A stretch of 64,000 nucleotides of DNA from Muribaculum gordoncarteri (GCF_004803695.1 NZ_CP039393.1:62001-126000), one strand, 5' to 3'. Positions 7,462 to 17,273 are shown, numbered from the stretch's first letter. Made by a program: numbers and translations. The notes: generated from the letters alone by a model not told the origin.

Positions 7462-10400
7462 TTATGTATTAATTTCCCAGAGCTGTACATCATTGCCTAT
7501 GGTAAGAAAAGATTTATCAGATAGATATATTACTTTAGGCATAATGGCATCCACTCCGGAAATACGTCCAATTTCCATCCCGTTGTCTAAATTAAAAAAT
7601 ACTATTTCAGATGAGATTGTAATTACAGCGAGTAGTTTCTTATTTTCGGAGGCCCAACCGGAAAAACAAAAGCTTTCTAATTCTGTCCCTAACATTTTAT
7701 TAGATAATGTATTCGAGATAAGATTAAGGGAGCCGATAGGATTGCTCTTATCTTCATGTCTAACATATATATTCCAACTGAATGGGTCAAATGCAATAAG
7801 TTTCCACTCTCCGTGTAGTTCTCCTTTGTTCTCTATTTCCGAGAAAGTAGAACTCCCTTCTTTTATATTAAAACAGTGGTGCATTCCATAATTGTTTATT
7901 GCTAAAAGTGTTTCATCAGTTCCATTAGAGAATAGGTTTTCATATTGCCATAAAGTTTCATCGGTGAAAAAGCAAGTTCCGTCATGCATTATTTGTTCTT
8001 TTTCTTCCCAATGTTGTGACATATAATAGAATAATTTTTCTCCAATGAAAACCGGAGATTTAATATGTGCTTCGTATCCATCCTCTCCTCTTATTTTGAA
8101 TAATTCCGGTTCACTGGTGCCAATCTCCCATTTTATAACTAATCCAGGATCACATAGCATGCCGATAAAGCGTCCATCTAACGATATTGTTGCTTCCGTT
8201 ACTTTAGAGAAGAATGGTTTAGCTCTCGGATAGTCTGTAACTTCCAGCATCGCCAATTCTGTTCCAGCAATAAGTTTCATACTATATAAATCATAGACAT
8301 AGCAGTATATTACGGGTTCTTCGTTAATTGCAATGAGTAATTTGCCACCTCCAGCAGTACACACTCTGTTGTATTTTTGTCTCATAAGACGCCTCCGACT
8401 AACCTTATAATCTCCGATTGATATTTTGCAATTTGTCCGGTATTTGTCAAGTTCCCGAGAAAATGTGCGTGGCGCTATACGGCAGTAAGTGCATAGCGTG
8501 GCTCTCTCTGAAGAGAGAAATGACTTTCTTAAGAGAAGTTCGTCATGATTGTATGCATTAGGTATTTTTAATGCAATATCAATATCTGAAGCGAGTCCGT
8601 CAATTTTGCCAGAAGCAATCTTTAAATTACAGAAGCTGTTATCGAGTAATAGCTCTACAATTTGTTCATTTTGATTATTTTCAGCAAATAACCAAGGCAA
8701 TAGATCGAGAGCGTGATTGCTGTTTTTCCTTTTTTCATCATTGAAATATTTTAAAGAAAGGTCAAGAACTCGTGAATGTATACTTTCGCCTAAGTAATCG
8801 GCTAAGGATGATGCCACAATAGTTCCTCGTAAAGTATTGTACATCCCAGTTCCTACTGTGCCGCTAACTAATAGCGGAGATAAACGAAAATAGAGATTAG
8901 ACCATAATGCAATCGGTATCTTTCTTTCCGAGGATACGATTCTATGTCCGTAGTTGTCGTTTAGTCTATTATATAGCTCGTCATCAAGAGCGACAATTTG
9001 AAGTAGTTCTTCATCTGTAATGCCTCCTTTTATGAAAATAAGCAGACCCAAGGATAATTGTGCAAATAACGGATCTCCTGAACGTGGATCAGTAAGTTCT
9101 CTCCAAAATCGTTTAATAAGTTCTTCTCCTGAATTTATTAATTCCGGAATGTTATCCCATGACTTTAAATCAATACATCGGTTAGTTATTACTTCAAAAA
9201 TTTGTGGCAATGGAGTGTGGGCATTTCCCAACAGGCGAGCTAATGAAACTTCTTGTGTTTCGGTTATTCTGCGTCCTGTTTCTGACAATCTTTTTCTTAT
9301 TGCTTTATGAATGTCATCAACTTTGGCTGGCAATAGATCTATGTAAACCGTATCTTTACGGAATGCTAAGTTCTTTACTTTTTTGTCTTCTCCTGCCAGA
9401 ACAATTTTTAATTTCGGAGCAACATTTATATTTGGAAGCCATGATAATGTGAATAGAATGTCATCTGGCTCTAATTTGTCAACATTGCTTATTAATATGA
9501 TGAGGGATTTGTTACTATTAACAGATAAACCTGTCCTCATTTTTGAAAATAGCTCCTCGTCACTTATATCTGGTGCTATATTCTTCTCTGTTATTTCACG
9601 GTATATTGAACATAATATCATTTTCCCGGAGGAAGACATTGCACTTATCCCGGCATGTCTTATAATTGCTTCTGATGTATCGAGTCCGACTCTTGATAGT
9701 AAAGCTCCTGAGTCGTGAGCTTCGCTGCCATGAATTACAGTTATGCGATAGTGTTGTAGGGATGTTTTCAATACATCTGAGCTCGCTCCCGATAGTAGAG
9801 GATAGTTTCGTGCATATTTTTCGCTTTCTTTACGTTGTATTAGTAGCTCTTCCATATGGGAATCAAGACCCTTGTGTTCTTGAATTTCACGGTCTACCAA
9901 TTGTAATAGAAGTTCACTGACATCTTGACAGAACTTATTGTCAAAAGCACCATTGCTGTACTCATTGAATTCTATTGTTGTTTCGATACAATTTGTTGCT
10001 GGTAAAAATTTTTCTAGTTGTCTTACGAGTTCTGTCTGTCTATTGTTTCCATCTTTAAATAAAGATAGTTTATCGTACGGAATATTCTTCAGAATGCGTT
10101 TATAAAGTCCTACATTGTATTTAAGTTCTTCTTGATTTAAGAGGCCTAAATATATTTCACTTTCAGTGGCTGAGCGTAAATATTGTTGTCTAAATTCTTT
10201 GTTGATATCTCCGTATTTCAGTATGGCTTCTCGAGCAGTGTTTAGATCAATAGCTTTGACTTCTTTTGTTGATTTCAGCTTTAGTTCCGGTGGAAATGCA
10301 TTATTGTCAAGGCGGTAAACAGTTTCTAACGCCAGTTGTTCTTTTTCAGAGCTAAATGAGATGATATTATTCCATAGTTCTATTGGTATGTGGTCAGTAT

Positions 10401-10686
10401 CCGGTATCCACCCATATCTCTCTCCGGCAAGTATTAGAAAATTTGGGCGGGGTGATATTTCCTGACAAAGTTTAATCTCGTTTAGGCATATTTGTAATGT
10501 TAGATTTTCATCAGCTTGTTCTTCAGTTATGCCCCAACGTAAATCTACAAATTCAAAATCCCAACCATACTTCCTACAATAATCTTTTATTATAGGAAGT
10601 ACATGTTTATGCAGTAAAGTGCGTTCCCGCTGCATATCGGCAAATGTAGAGCTTATGAAAACTCGTATAATTCTTATAAAACGCAT
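7462..10686 (-). CDS. DUF4062-STAND NTPase-like-propeller protein
   Basis: Large protein of 1074 residues, clearly lower in GC than the flanking core genes. Residues 5-115 form a DUF4062 domain (RVFISSTFADMQRER, FVDLRWGITEEQA, CLNEIKLCQ, AGERYGWIP), the TIR-like effector module seen in TEP1/NWD1-like STAND proteins. Residues 300-430 look like a STAND/NACHT NTPase core: a strand ITVIHGSEAHDSG where Walker A should be, and a Walker-B-like SLIILISNVDKL. The P-loop lacks the GKS/T, so ATP binding may be lost. A helical region follows, and from about residue 760 a WD-like beta-propeller runs to the end (for example LLAINNYGMHHCF, IVFFNLDNGMEIGR). It is 40 nt below the reconstructed end of a second propeller gene. 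A sensor/effector role in conflict or defence is inferred from architecture only. Confidence 0.75.
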   Translation of the reverse strand: MRFIRIIRVFISSTFADMQRERTLLHKHVLPIIKDYCRKYGWDFEFVDLRWGITEEQADENLTLQICLNEIKLCQEISPRPNFLILAGERYGWIPDTDHIPIELWNNIISFSSEKEQLALETVYRLDNNAFPPELKLKSTKEVKAIDLNTAREAILKYGDINKEFRQQYLRSATESEIYLGLLNQEELKYNVGLYKRILKNIPYDKLSLFKDGNNRQTELVRQLEKFLPATNCIETTIEFNEYSNGAFDNKFCQDVSELLLQLVDREIQEHKGLDSHMEELLIQRKESEKYARNYPLLSGASSDVLKTSLQHYRITVIHGSEAHDSGALLSRVGLDTSEAIIRHAGISAMSSSGKMILCSIYREITEKNIAPDISDEELFSKMRTGLSVNSNKSLIILISNVDKLEPDDILFTLSWLPNINVAPKLKIVLAGEDKKVKNLAFRKDTVYIDLLPAKVDDIHKAIRKRLSETGRRITETQEVSLARLLGNAHTPLPQIFEVITNRCIDLKSWDNIPELINSGEELIKRFWRELTDPRSGDPLFAQLSLGLLIFIKGGITDEELLQIVALDDELYNRLNDNYGHRIVSSERKIPIALWSNLYFRLSPLLVSGTVGTGMYNTLRGTIVASSLADYLGESIHSRVLDLSLKYFNDEKRKNSNHALDLLPWLFAENNQNEQIVELLLDNSFCNLKIASGKIDGLASDIDIALKIPNAYNHDELLLRKSFLSSERATLCTYCRIAPRTFSRELDKYRTNCKISIGDYKVSRRRLMRQKYNRVCTAGGGKLLIAINEEPVIYCYVYDLYSMKLIAGTELAMLEVTDYPRAKPFFSKVTEATISLDGRFIGMLCDPGLVIKWEIGTSEPELFKIRGEDGYEAHIKSPVFIGEKLFYYMSQHWEEKEQIMHDGTCFFTDETLWQYENLFSNGTDETLLAINNYGMHHCFNIKEGSSTFSEIENKGELHGEWKLIAFDPFSWNIYVRHEDKSNPIGSLNLISNTLSNKMLGTELESFCFSGWASENKKLLAVITISSEIVFFNLDNGMEIGRISGVDAIMPKVIYLSDKSFLTIGNDVQLWEINT

Positions 10687-10726
10687 TACTGCTGTTTTGT
10701 TAGTGGCTGAGATATTTTCAAATAGG

Positions 10727-10831
10727 CTATTGATATATTGTTAATGTTTCGTTGCGGTCAAGTACAAATAGGCCGCAATCTGCCATCTCTATTGCTTGGA
10801 TACCGCTTTCTACAGATATGGCATCAAGGAC
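10727..10831 (-). other. in-frame continuation of propeller gene after a TAA
   Basis: Directly after the TAA the frame continues for 34 sense codons, including VESGIQAIEMADCGL and FVLDRNETLTIYQ. This is a sensor-strand pattern that would close the last blade of the propeller, then TAG. A CAA-to-TAA transition, true readthrough or a sequence error would explain it. Confidence 0.55.
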
Positions 10832-11884
10832 TTAAAATGTACTATTATTTAGAATAATAACTGAGTTGTCGGTTGTGGAAAACGCGATTTTGTCTTTATT
10901 GGATGTTGCTTCATAGAATCCGAAATCAAGCCCCGTATTAACGATTGTCCATGTAAAGTCGACGAGATTCATTACGACAATTAATCCGTCACGGCATCCT
11001 ATATATGCGTTGTTACCGCATATTGTGCCACAATATGGGAATGGGTCTATCCAATCAGTGTCTATAAGCTGTTCGTGAGTATCAAATGTATGTACCATGA
11101 ACCTATGATCGCGGCCTGCTGTAACTACTAATGGAGCTTTTCCTTCTCCACGATTATAAAGTTTGAGAAAATTCAATTGAACTAAAGGATGGTGTCCGGT
11201 TATAGGTAGATTTTGGGGAATGATGCTATTGAAAATAGACATGGCTTTCTCTTCTTTTTCCTCTTCTTCATCCTGTTCAAAATCGTCAATATAATTTATA
11301 ACAACAATACCGGATTTGTTATCTTCATCGTCATTATTGGAATTTTCATTGTTATCATTATTCATTTGCTGATGTACTTCTTGCATAAAATGTCCATCCC
11401 AATGAAATGTATCTATTTCTGGCAAATTCTTGGGGTCTAATGTATATATTGTACCATCACGCGATATTGCTAAGTATTCCGAATCTGTTGTTTTAATATA
11501 ATCAAATGTTAGTGGTCGACTATCAAGTATTCCCATAGCCATAACTCCTTCCCAATAATTATCATTGTTGCGTCGGCATAGCATACCGTCATTATCCACT
11601 GCCAAATCGGGCGCTATTATCGTTGTGAAATTGCATAAACCGGCGTCTGTTTTGCCCTCTCCGGTTGTTTTGCATATTAGCACTACAGGATTATCGTATT
11701 TGGCCATTTCCCCAAGACCGATTAGCTCTTTGTCAGTTGCTCGAAGTTGTGTTACTTCACAATCTTTGATTCCGCCAATCTGTATAGGTTTTGAACCTAT
11801 AAAACATAATATGGCACCTGATGACATACTTGCATAGATTTTGTCGCCATATTTGTAAATCGCTTTTACATTGTCTAATTTCAT
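10832..11884 (-). CDS. acidic beta-propeller protein, partner of the STAND protein
   Basis: Protein of 350 residues built of repeated four-strand blades (IYASMSSGAILCFIG, YLAISRDGTIYTLD, NAYIGCRDGLIVVMN, IAFSTTDNSVIILN), so a WD/quinoprotein-like propeller. Around residues 175-220 an Asn/Asp/Glu-rich insertion (EDNKSG, DDFEQDEEEEKEEK) interrupts the blades. There is no signal peptide, so it is cytoplasmic. The frame stops at TAA (10832-10834), but the same frame stays open for 34 more codons with propeller-like sequence to a TAG at 10727. The intact gene was therefore probably longer. It is the first gene of a two-gene operon with the STAND protein and may act as its regulator or ligand sensor (inference). 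Confidence 0.7.
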   Translation of the reverse strand: MKLDNVKAIYKYGDKIYASMSSGAILCFIGSKPIQIGGIKDCEVTQLRATDKELIGLGEMAKYDNPVVLICKTTGEGKTDAGLCNFTTIIAPDLAVDNDGMLCRRNNDNYWEGVMAMGILDSRPLTFDYIKTTDSEYLAISRDGTIYTLDPKNLPEIDTFHWDGHFMQEVHQQMNNDNNENSNNDDEDNKSGIVVINYIDDFEQDEEEEKEEKAMSIFNSIIPQNLPITGHHPLVQLNFLKLYNRGEGKAPLVVTAGRDHRFMVHTFDTHEQLIDTDWIDPFPYCGTICGNNAYIGCRDGLIVVMNLVDFTWTIVNTGLDFGFYEATSNKDKIAFSTTDNSVIILNNSTF

Positions 11885-11970
11885 GGTGATATAAATTTTT
11901 GTGATAATATGATAATCGTTAAATAAAAAATCTATTTATGCGTAAAGTTTTTATCGTTTGAGTTCTTCCG

Positions 11971-11978
11971 CAAAGATA
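11971..11978 (-). promoter_or_regulatory. -7 box of the propeller/STAND operon
   Basis: TATCTTTG on the minus strand, 87 nt upstream of the first start codon, in an AT-rich gap. It fits the TAnnTTTG consensus. Confidence 0.5.
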
Positions 11979-12078
11979 AAAAAATTATTTATAATCACAT
12001 GATATAGTAATAGGTAATTGCAATATGCCGTGTAGTTCTCTACCATTGGAGGCTGTGGGTAGTGATGTATTTTAAAGG

Positions 12079-12110
12079 AAAGGCGACCTCACGCGTCGGG
12101 GGTCGCCTTT
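12079..12110. terminator. strong hairpin near the SRP RNA locus
   Basis: Perfect 10-bp arms AAAGGCGACC and GGTCGCCTTT with a 12-nt loop. The arms provide A and T runs on either strand, so it can act in both directions. The stretch 12111-12273 up to the SRP RNA holds no convincing gene. Confidence 0.6.
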
Positions 12111-12280
12111 ATCTTAGCTGTATACATCAGGGGACTACGATTAGCGGCGATTTCATCCGCTTACAGTGAAGTGGGATTGATATCCCGGTCGAGTTCCCTT
12201 TCTTGTCTATATAACACATTGTAAATGATTGATGTTTGATTCACAATAGTTAAAAGAGTTTAGAAAGGGATACAAAAAAA

Positions 12281-12378
12281 GGGTAAGCTTACTACATCGC
12301 ACCGCTACAGCCCGGTACCGTTGCTCCGGTCAAGGCCTGGCGGAGTTCCCGGGGAGCTGGTCGTGTAGGACTTACCCG
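12281..12378 (-). ncRNA. ffs: signal recognition particle RNA, small bacterial type
   Basis: About 98 nt. The ends pair as GGGTAAG and CTTACCC, and the apical part reads GGAACTCCGCCAGGCC followed by GGAGCAACGG, the conserved SRP helix-8 region that binds Ffh. A seven-T terminator tract follows at 12274-12280. The promoter box is 5 nt upstream of the 5' end. Confidence 0.85.
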
Positions 12379-12382
12379 GGCA

Positions 12383-12390
12383 CAAAGGTA
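12383..12390 (-). promoter_or_regulatory. -7 box of SRP RNA
   Basis: TACCTTTG on the minus strand, 5 nt from the predicted RNA 5' end, a perfect TAnnTTTG match. Confidence 0.75.
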
Positions 12391-12534
12391 CGACTTTTTT
12401 CCGTAACAACAACTATCCGATGTTATTTTTTCATCGGTTGACATTGTGAAATAGGGTTAACGCATTGCAAGCGTGACATGAATGTGGGATGACAATAAGT
12501 GACGATGATTTACGTTTTAGTGATAGCAACGTTT

Positions 12535-15500
12535 ATGTCGGAGCGCATATACATAGTATTACGGATCGTGCTTGCCGCGGTGTCGCTTTTGTCGGCGCCG
12601 GCGGTAAGGGCTTTTGCGCCCGACAGTTACGCCCGACATTCGGTGCTGTCACATGGCCGGTGGGTCAAGTTGAAGGTCATGTCGGAGGGCATGTATCGCA
12701 TAAGCCTTGACGACCTTGAGCGGTGGGGATTCCACGATGTGACGCGCGTGAGCGTCTACGGTTACGGTGCCGAACCGGCAGGTGACGCACTTTTGGAGTC
12801 GGATTACATCGACGACCTTCCGCAAGCTCCGTGTGAGGTTACATCCCGCGGTCTTGTGTTCTATGCGCGGGGAGCCGAGGGGCTTACGGTGTCGAATGGG
12901 CGTTATGTCATGCACAAGAACGGCTACACCGATGCTGCCTATTACTTCCTTGGAGAATCGGAACCCGCTGAGCCCGGCAGGACGGGGATTCCCGGAGCAG
13001 TCAACGGCGTCACTTCGTTTACCGAGGTGTTGTCGCATGAAATCGACCTGGTGTCGCCCGGTGCCACGGGACATGAAATGCTCGGAGAGGATTTCCGGTT
13101 TCAACGGAGTGCCGAATTTGTATTTGATCTCACAGGAAAGTCAGATGACAACGTGTGGACGGGTTGCCGGTTTGCAGTGAAAAATGTGAAGGGAGCTTCG
13201 ACATTGGCATTAAGCGTCAACGGGTCGGGAGTGTCGCCCGTCACCTCGATTGCCGCGGGGCCCAATGACAGTCACCAACACTACCGCATAGCCGAAATGT
13301 CGCATGACATAACCGTTGATGGCGATGTGCTGACGCTCGGCCTCGACTTCTCGACCAAAGGTCAGGCGGCACTGGCGCGCCTCGACCGCATAACGGTCAA
13401 CTATAACCGCAGGCTGGCGATGACCGACGGTGTGCTGACATTCAGCCACTCGTCACTGTCGTTGATTCTTGAGGGCGTGCGTGACGATACGCGTATATGG
13501 GATGTGACCGATGCGCGTCGGTTCTTGAAAGTTGACGCTGCTGTGTCGCATGGAACGGCCAAGTGGACAGCCTCAAGCAGGGGATTGCGGCGATATGTCG
13601 CATGGAATCCCGATGCCGACATGAAGTCGCCGGTACTCGCCGGTGAGGTATATAACAGCGACCTCCATGCCATGGCGGTGCCCGATATGGTGATTTTCAC
13701 CCCTAAGCGTTGGTCGAGTTATGCCGAATCGCTTGCCGCCCTGCACCGTAACTCGTCAGACAACCTTGATGTGGCTGTGGTGGCCGCCGAGGATGTCTAC
13801 AATGAGTTTGCCTCGGGAGCTCCTGACTTCAATGCCTTCAGGCGTATGCTTAAGATGCTGTGGGATCGCGGAGGGGGTAGTGCGTCTGCTCCGAGCAAGC
13901 TGAAGTATGCGCTCATGTTGGGGCGCGGACATCATGACCACCGGCGCATAACGGCCTCGGCTCAGGCGACGGGCTATCCTATACTTCCGCAGTGGCAGAG
14001 TGTCGACGGGTCGTCGGACAACACTTCCTATACCACCGAGGACTATCTCGCATTTCTGCTCGACGGGTCGGGCGTGAATCCGGGAAGTGACTATCACTGT
14101 ATAGCAGTGGGGCGCATTCCCGTCACATCGGACACGGAGGCGCGCATGGCGGTCGATAAGATTTCGGCCTACATCAACGGCGACAACGACGAGAGCGATT
14201 GGAAGATAAACATGGTAATGACAGCCGATGACGGTGACAACGGAGAGCATACCGAGCAGATGGAGCGGATATACAATCAATTGATGTCGACTGACGACGG
14301 CGGCCGTGAGATGCTCTATCACAAGGTGTATGTGGATGCGTCGCCGCTTGTCGACAAAGTAGCCGTGGAAGCTCACGACAGGATGATGAGGCTGCTTGGC
14401 AGGGGTACTTGCTGGTGGTGGTTTGTAGGTCACGCCACAACCTACTCATGGACTGGTGAGGGGCTGCTTACAGCCGATGACATACGTGACATGAACCTGC
14501 GCCGTCAGCCGCTGCTTTTTGCTGCTACGTGTGACTTCCTGCGATGGGATGCCGACGGACAGTCGGGTGCCGAACTGCTGTTCATGAAGCCCGGAGGAAT
14601 AATAGGAGCGGTGGCTGCCACCCGTCCTGTCTACATGACCTATAACCGTGACCTGACGATTGCCACGGCGAGGATGATGACGCGACGCGACGAGTCAGGC
14701 GAGCTGCTTCCCGTGGGTGAGGTCATGCGCCGTGCCAAGAACGAACTCACCTCGCCGAGCGATGTCAACAAACTGCGTTACGTACTGCTCGGCGATCCGG
14801 CGTTACGCCCTGCCGGTGCCTCTTTCAGGGCGGTGCTCGACTCTATTGCGGGGCAGGCTGTACATCCCGATTCGCAAGTGACGGTGAAAGGGCGTCAGCA
14901 GCTCGTTATGAAAGGACGCATCACCGATAGCCGAGGACGCATTGTGTCATCGTTTAACGGAGTTGTCAATTCAACCATATATGACGCTGAATACAGCACC
15001 ATCACCGAGGGGCGCAACGATGGAAAGCAGGTGATTTTCGAGCAACAGGGCGACCGGTTGTGGACGGGGCGTGACACTGTTGTAAACGGACATTTCAGCA
15101 TAAACGTGACCATGCCGGGTGAAATATCGTCAAATTTCCGTCATGCGGCATTGAGCATGACGGCCCTGTCGGTCGACGGCCGCGATGCTTCGGGGGTGAA
15201 CCGTGACTTCTATGTCTACGGTTATGACGAAACGGCGATTGCCGATGAGGAGCCCCCGGTAATTGAGTTGTTCGGACTGAATGGCGAGGATTTTGTCGAC
15301 GGACAGACGGTCAACGAGTCGCCCATGGTCATTGCACGTGTCACCGACAATGTGGGCATCAACATATCCAATGCAGGAATAGGTCACCAGATGTCGCTGA
15401 TGCTTGACGGCAACAAGGCATGTCCCGATGTTCCCCACTACTATAGTCCGGGAAGTGACGGCGGTCGCAGCGGAACGATAGCCTATCCGCTTTCGGGACT

Positions 15501-15909
15501 GTCGCCCGGTCGTCACACTCTCAGGCTGCGGGTGTGGGACACCTCCAACAATATGGCCGAGTCGACTGTTTCGTTCAAGGTGGTCAAGGGACTTGCTCCC
15601 GACATTGTTGAGCTGTACACCGATGCCAATCCGGCAGTGGATATGGTCAAGTTTTACATACGCCACAATCGACCTGATGCGATGTTACAAGTAAAGCTGA
15701 CGGTATATGACCTGTCGGGACGCACGGTGTGGAGCACACGCCAGAACGGGCGCAGCGACATGTTTGTCACGGCTCCTATCGTTTGGAATCTTTCGGATAA
15801 CGGCGGCGGACGCGTTTCCCATGGCCTTTATATCTACAAGGTGACAATCAGTGCCGACGGCGGCAGCGAAACTTCGGCAACACGCAAGCTCGCCGTAGCT
15901 CCACGTTGA
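12535..15909 (+). CDS. porU: type IX secretion system sortase PorU
   Basis: Gingipain-like (C25) cysteine peptidase of 1124 residues from the ATG at 12535, which gives a clean signal peptide; upstream starts at 12499 and 12505 add unlikely residues. PorU removes the C-terminal signal of type IX cargo at the outer membrane and attaches the cargo to the cell surface. The N-terminal part has the WVKLKVMSEGMYRI pattern of PorU. The peptidase core has the catalytic His in FVGHATTYSWTGEG and Cys in FAATCDFLRWD. The C-terminus has an Ig-like/FlgD-like strand region (VELYTDANPAVD, YDLSGRTVWS, LYIYKVTI). Other por genes are not in the window. The family is firm. Confidence 0.88.
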   Translation: MSERIYIVLRIVLAAVSLLSAPAVRAFAPDSYARHSVLSHGRWVKLKVMSEGMYRISLDDLERWGFHDVTRVSVYGYGAEPAGDALLESDYIDDLPQAPCEVTSRGLVFYARGAEGLTVSNGRYVMHKNGYTDAAYYFLGESEPAEPGRTGIPGAVNGVTSFTEVLSHEIDLVSPGATGHEMLGEDFRFQRSAEFVFDLTGKSDDNVWTGCRFAVKNVKGASTLALSVNGSGVSPVTSIAAGPNDSHQHYRIAEMSHDITVDGDVLTLGLDFSTKGQAALARLDRITVNYNRRLAMTDGVLTFSHSSLSLILEGVRDDTRIWDVTDARRFLKVDAAVSHGTAKWTASSRGLRRYVAWNPDADMKSPVLAGEVYNSDLHAMAVPDMVIFTPKRWSSYAESLAALHRNSSDNLDVAVVAAEDVYNEFASGAPDFNAFRRMLKMLWDRGGGSASAPSKLKYALMLGRGHHDHRRITASAQATGYPILPQWQSVDGSSDNTSYTTEDYLAFLLDGSGVNPGSDYHCIAVGRIPVTSDTEARMAVDKISAYINGDNDESDWKINMVMTADDGDNGEHTEQMERIYNQLMSTDDGGREMLYHKVYVDASPLVDKVAVEAHDRMMRLLGRGTCWWWFVGHATTYSWTGEGLLTADDIRDMNLRRQPLLFAATCDFLRWDADGQSGAELLFMKPGGIIGAVAATRPVYMTYNRDLTIATARMMTRRDESGELLPVGEVMRRAKNELTSPSDVNKLRYVLLGDPALRPAGASFRAVLDSIAGQAVHPDSQVTVKGRQQLVMKGRITDSRGRIVSSFNGVVNSTIYDAEYSTITEGRNDGKQVIFEQQGDRLWTGRDTVVNGHFSINVTMPGEISSNFRHAALSMTALSVDGRDASGVNRDFYVYGYDETAIADEEPPVIELFGLNGEDFVDGQTVNESPMVIARVTDNVGINISNAGIGHQMSLMLDGNKACPDVPHYYSPGSDGGRSGTIAYPLSGLSPGRHTLRLRVWDTSNNMAESTVSFKVVKGLAPDIVELYTDANPAVDMVKFYIRHNRPDAMLQVKLTVYDLSGRTVWSTRQNGRSDMFVTAPIVWNLSDNGGGRVSHGLYIYKVTISADGGSETSATRKLAVAPR

Positions 15910-15979
15910 CACAGCATAGCTGATTGCGGCCTTTTCGATAACAATGTGACCGACATTCGCAAAGAAAGAAAAAAATGCG

Positions 15980-15987
15980 TACCTTTG
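15980..15987 (+). promoter_or_regulatory. -7 box of sdaA
   Basis: TACCTTTG, 25 nt upstream of the sdaA start codon, implying a short leader. Confidence 0.65.
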
Positions 15988-16011
15988 CGCATCCAAAACT
16001 ATAACAATGTC

Positions 16012-17220
16012 ATGAAGAGCATAAAAGAACTTTATAGAATAGGAACCGGACCGTCGAGCAGCCACACGATGGGCCCGCGTTATGCCGCTCAACAGTTTGC
16101 CGCCCGCAATCCCGGAGCATCGACATATCGTGTCACGCTTTACGGCAGTCTTGCAGCTACCGGAAAGGGTCACATGACCGATCGTGCCATAATCGACACA
16201 TTAAGTCCTACCGCACCGGTGGAGATAGTGTGGCAGCCTCAGATATTCCTGCCGTTCCATCCCAACGGAATGCTTTTTGAAGCCCTTGACAGCGAGGGTA
16301 ACGTTACTTCCAACTGGACGGTGTTCAGTGTGGGAGGCGGACAGCTTGCCGAAGAGGGAGAAACTCCTACAGCGAGCGATGATGTGTATCACATGAACAC
16401 CCTTACCGAGATACTCGACTGGTGTCAGCGCACAGGCCGTTCCTACTGGGAATATGTAGAGGAGTGTGAAGGCCCTGAAATATGGGATTATCTTGCCAAG
16501 GTGTGGGACACCATGTGCAAGAGTGTCGAGCGCGGCCTCGACCGCGAAGGTGTGCTGCCCGGCCCGCTGCATCTTCCGCGACGCGCAGCCACCTACTATG
16601 TGCGCGCATCGGGTTATAAATCCAATCTTCAGTCACGCGGACTGGTGTTCTCCTACGCCCTTGCGGTGTCGGAGGAGAACGCTTCGGGAGGAGAGATCGT
16701 GACGGCACCGACCTGCGGATCGTGCGGAGTAGTGCCGGCAGTGCTTTACCATCTTAAAAAGAGCCGTGACTTCTCGGAGGCGCGTATATACCGTGCGCTT
16801 GCTACAGCCGGACTCATAGGCAACATCGTTAAGCACAATGCGTCGATAGCCGGCGCCGAGGTGGGCTGTCAGGGCGAAGTGGGCGTAGCATGCGCCATGG
16901 CGGCAGCGGCTGCCAATCAGCTGTTTGGGGGCAGTCCCGCTCAGATAGAGTATGCGGCCGAGATGGGTCTTGAGCATCATCTCGGTATGACATGCGACCC
17001 TGTGTGCGGCCTTGTCCAGATTCCGTGCATCGAACGTAACGCCTACGCAGCCGCACGTGCGCTTGATGCAAACCTCTATTCGGCATTTACCGACGGCGGG
17101 CACCGGGTGTCATTTGACCGCGTGGTCGAGGTGATGAAGCAAACCGGCCATGACCTGCCTTCGATATACAAGGAAACAGGCGAAGGCGGTCTTGCCCGTG
17201 ACTACGAAATAACGGAATAA
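16012..17220 (+). CDS. sdaA: L-serine ammonia-lyase, iron-sulfur type
   Basis: Single-chain [4Fe-4S] L-serine dehydratase of 402 residues that deaminates serine to pyruvate and ammonia in the cytoplasm. The start at 16012 (MKSIKELYRIGTGPSSSHTMG) was chosen because this SSSHTMGP phosphate/serine-binding motif is at the N-terminus in the family; the longer frame crosses the promoter. Cysteines for the cluster are visible in APTCGSCG and MTCDPVCGLVQIPC. The beta domain (about 1-150) precedes the alpha domain (from about 160). A strong hairpin lies downstream. Confidence 0.93.
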   Translation: MKSIKELYRIGTGPSSSHTMGPRYAAQQFAARNPGASTYRVTLYGSLAATGKGHMTDRAIIDTLSPTAPVEIVWQPQIFLPFHPNGMLFEALDSEGNVTSNWTVFSVGGGQLAEEGETPTASDDVYHMNTLTEILDWCQRTGRSYWEYVEECEGPEIWDYLAKVWDTMCKSVERGLDREGVLPGPLHLPRRAATYYVRASGYKSNLQSRGLVFSYALAVSEENASGGEIVTAPTCGSCGVVPAVLYHLKKSRDFSEARIYRALATAGLIGNIVKHNASIAGAEVGCQGEVGVACAMAAAAANQLFGGSPAQIEYAAEMGLEHHLGMTCDPVCGLVQIPCIERNAYAAARALDANLYSAFTDGGHRVSFDRVVEVMKQTGHDLPSIYKETGEGGLARDYEITE

Positions 17221-17223
17221 GCA

Positions 17224-17255
17224 TAAGAGCCGTTAATATTTATTGTCGAACCGGC
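17224..17255 (+). repeat. 32-nt intergenic repeat, copy 1
   Basis: This 32-nt stretch downstream of sdaA recurs at 25412-25443 with only two mismatches. It contains TAAGAGCCGTTAA and TTTATTGTCG. Its role is unknown. Confidence 0.6.
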
Positions 17256-17273
17256 ATTAAATGACGATATTTT

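Noticed and set aside
11213-11440. Plus-strand frame rich in hydrophobic residues opposite the propeller gene
   Set aside because: It is the reverse complement of the Asn/Asp/Glu-rich insert of the propeller protein, which mimics a membrane segment.
12111-12273. Possible second small RNA next to the SRP RNA
   Set aside because: Some complementarity is visible, but there is no promoter box, no conserved motif and no terminator clearly assigned to it.
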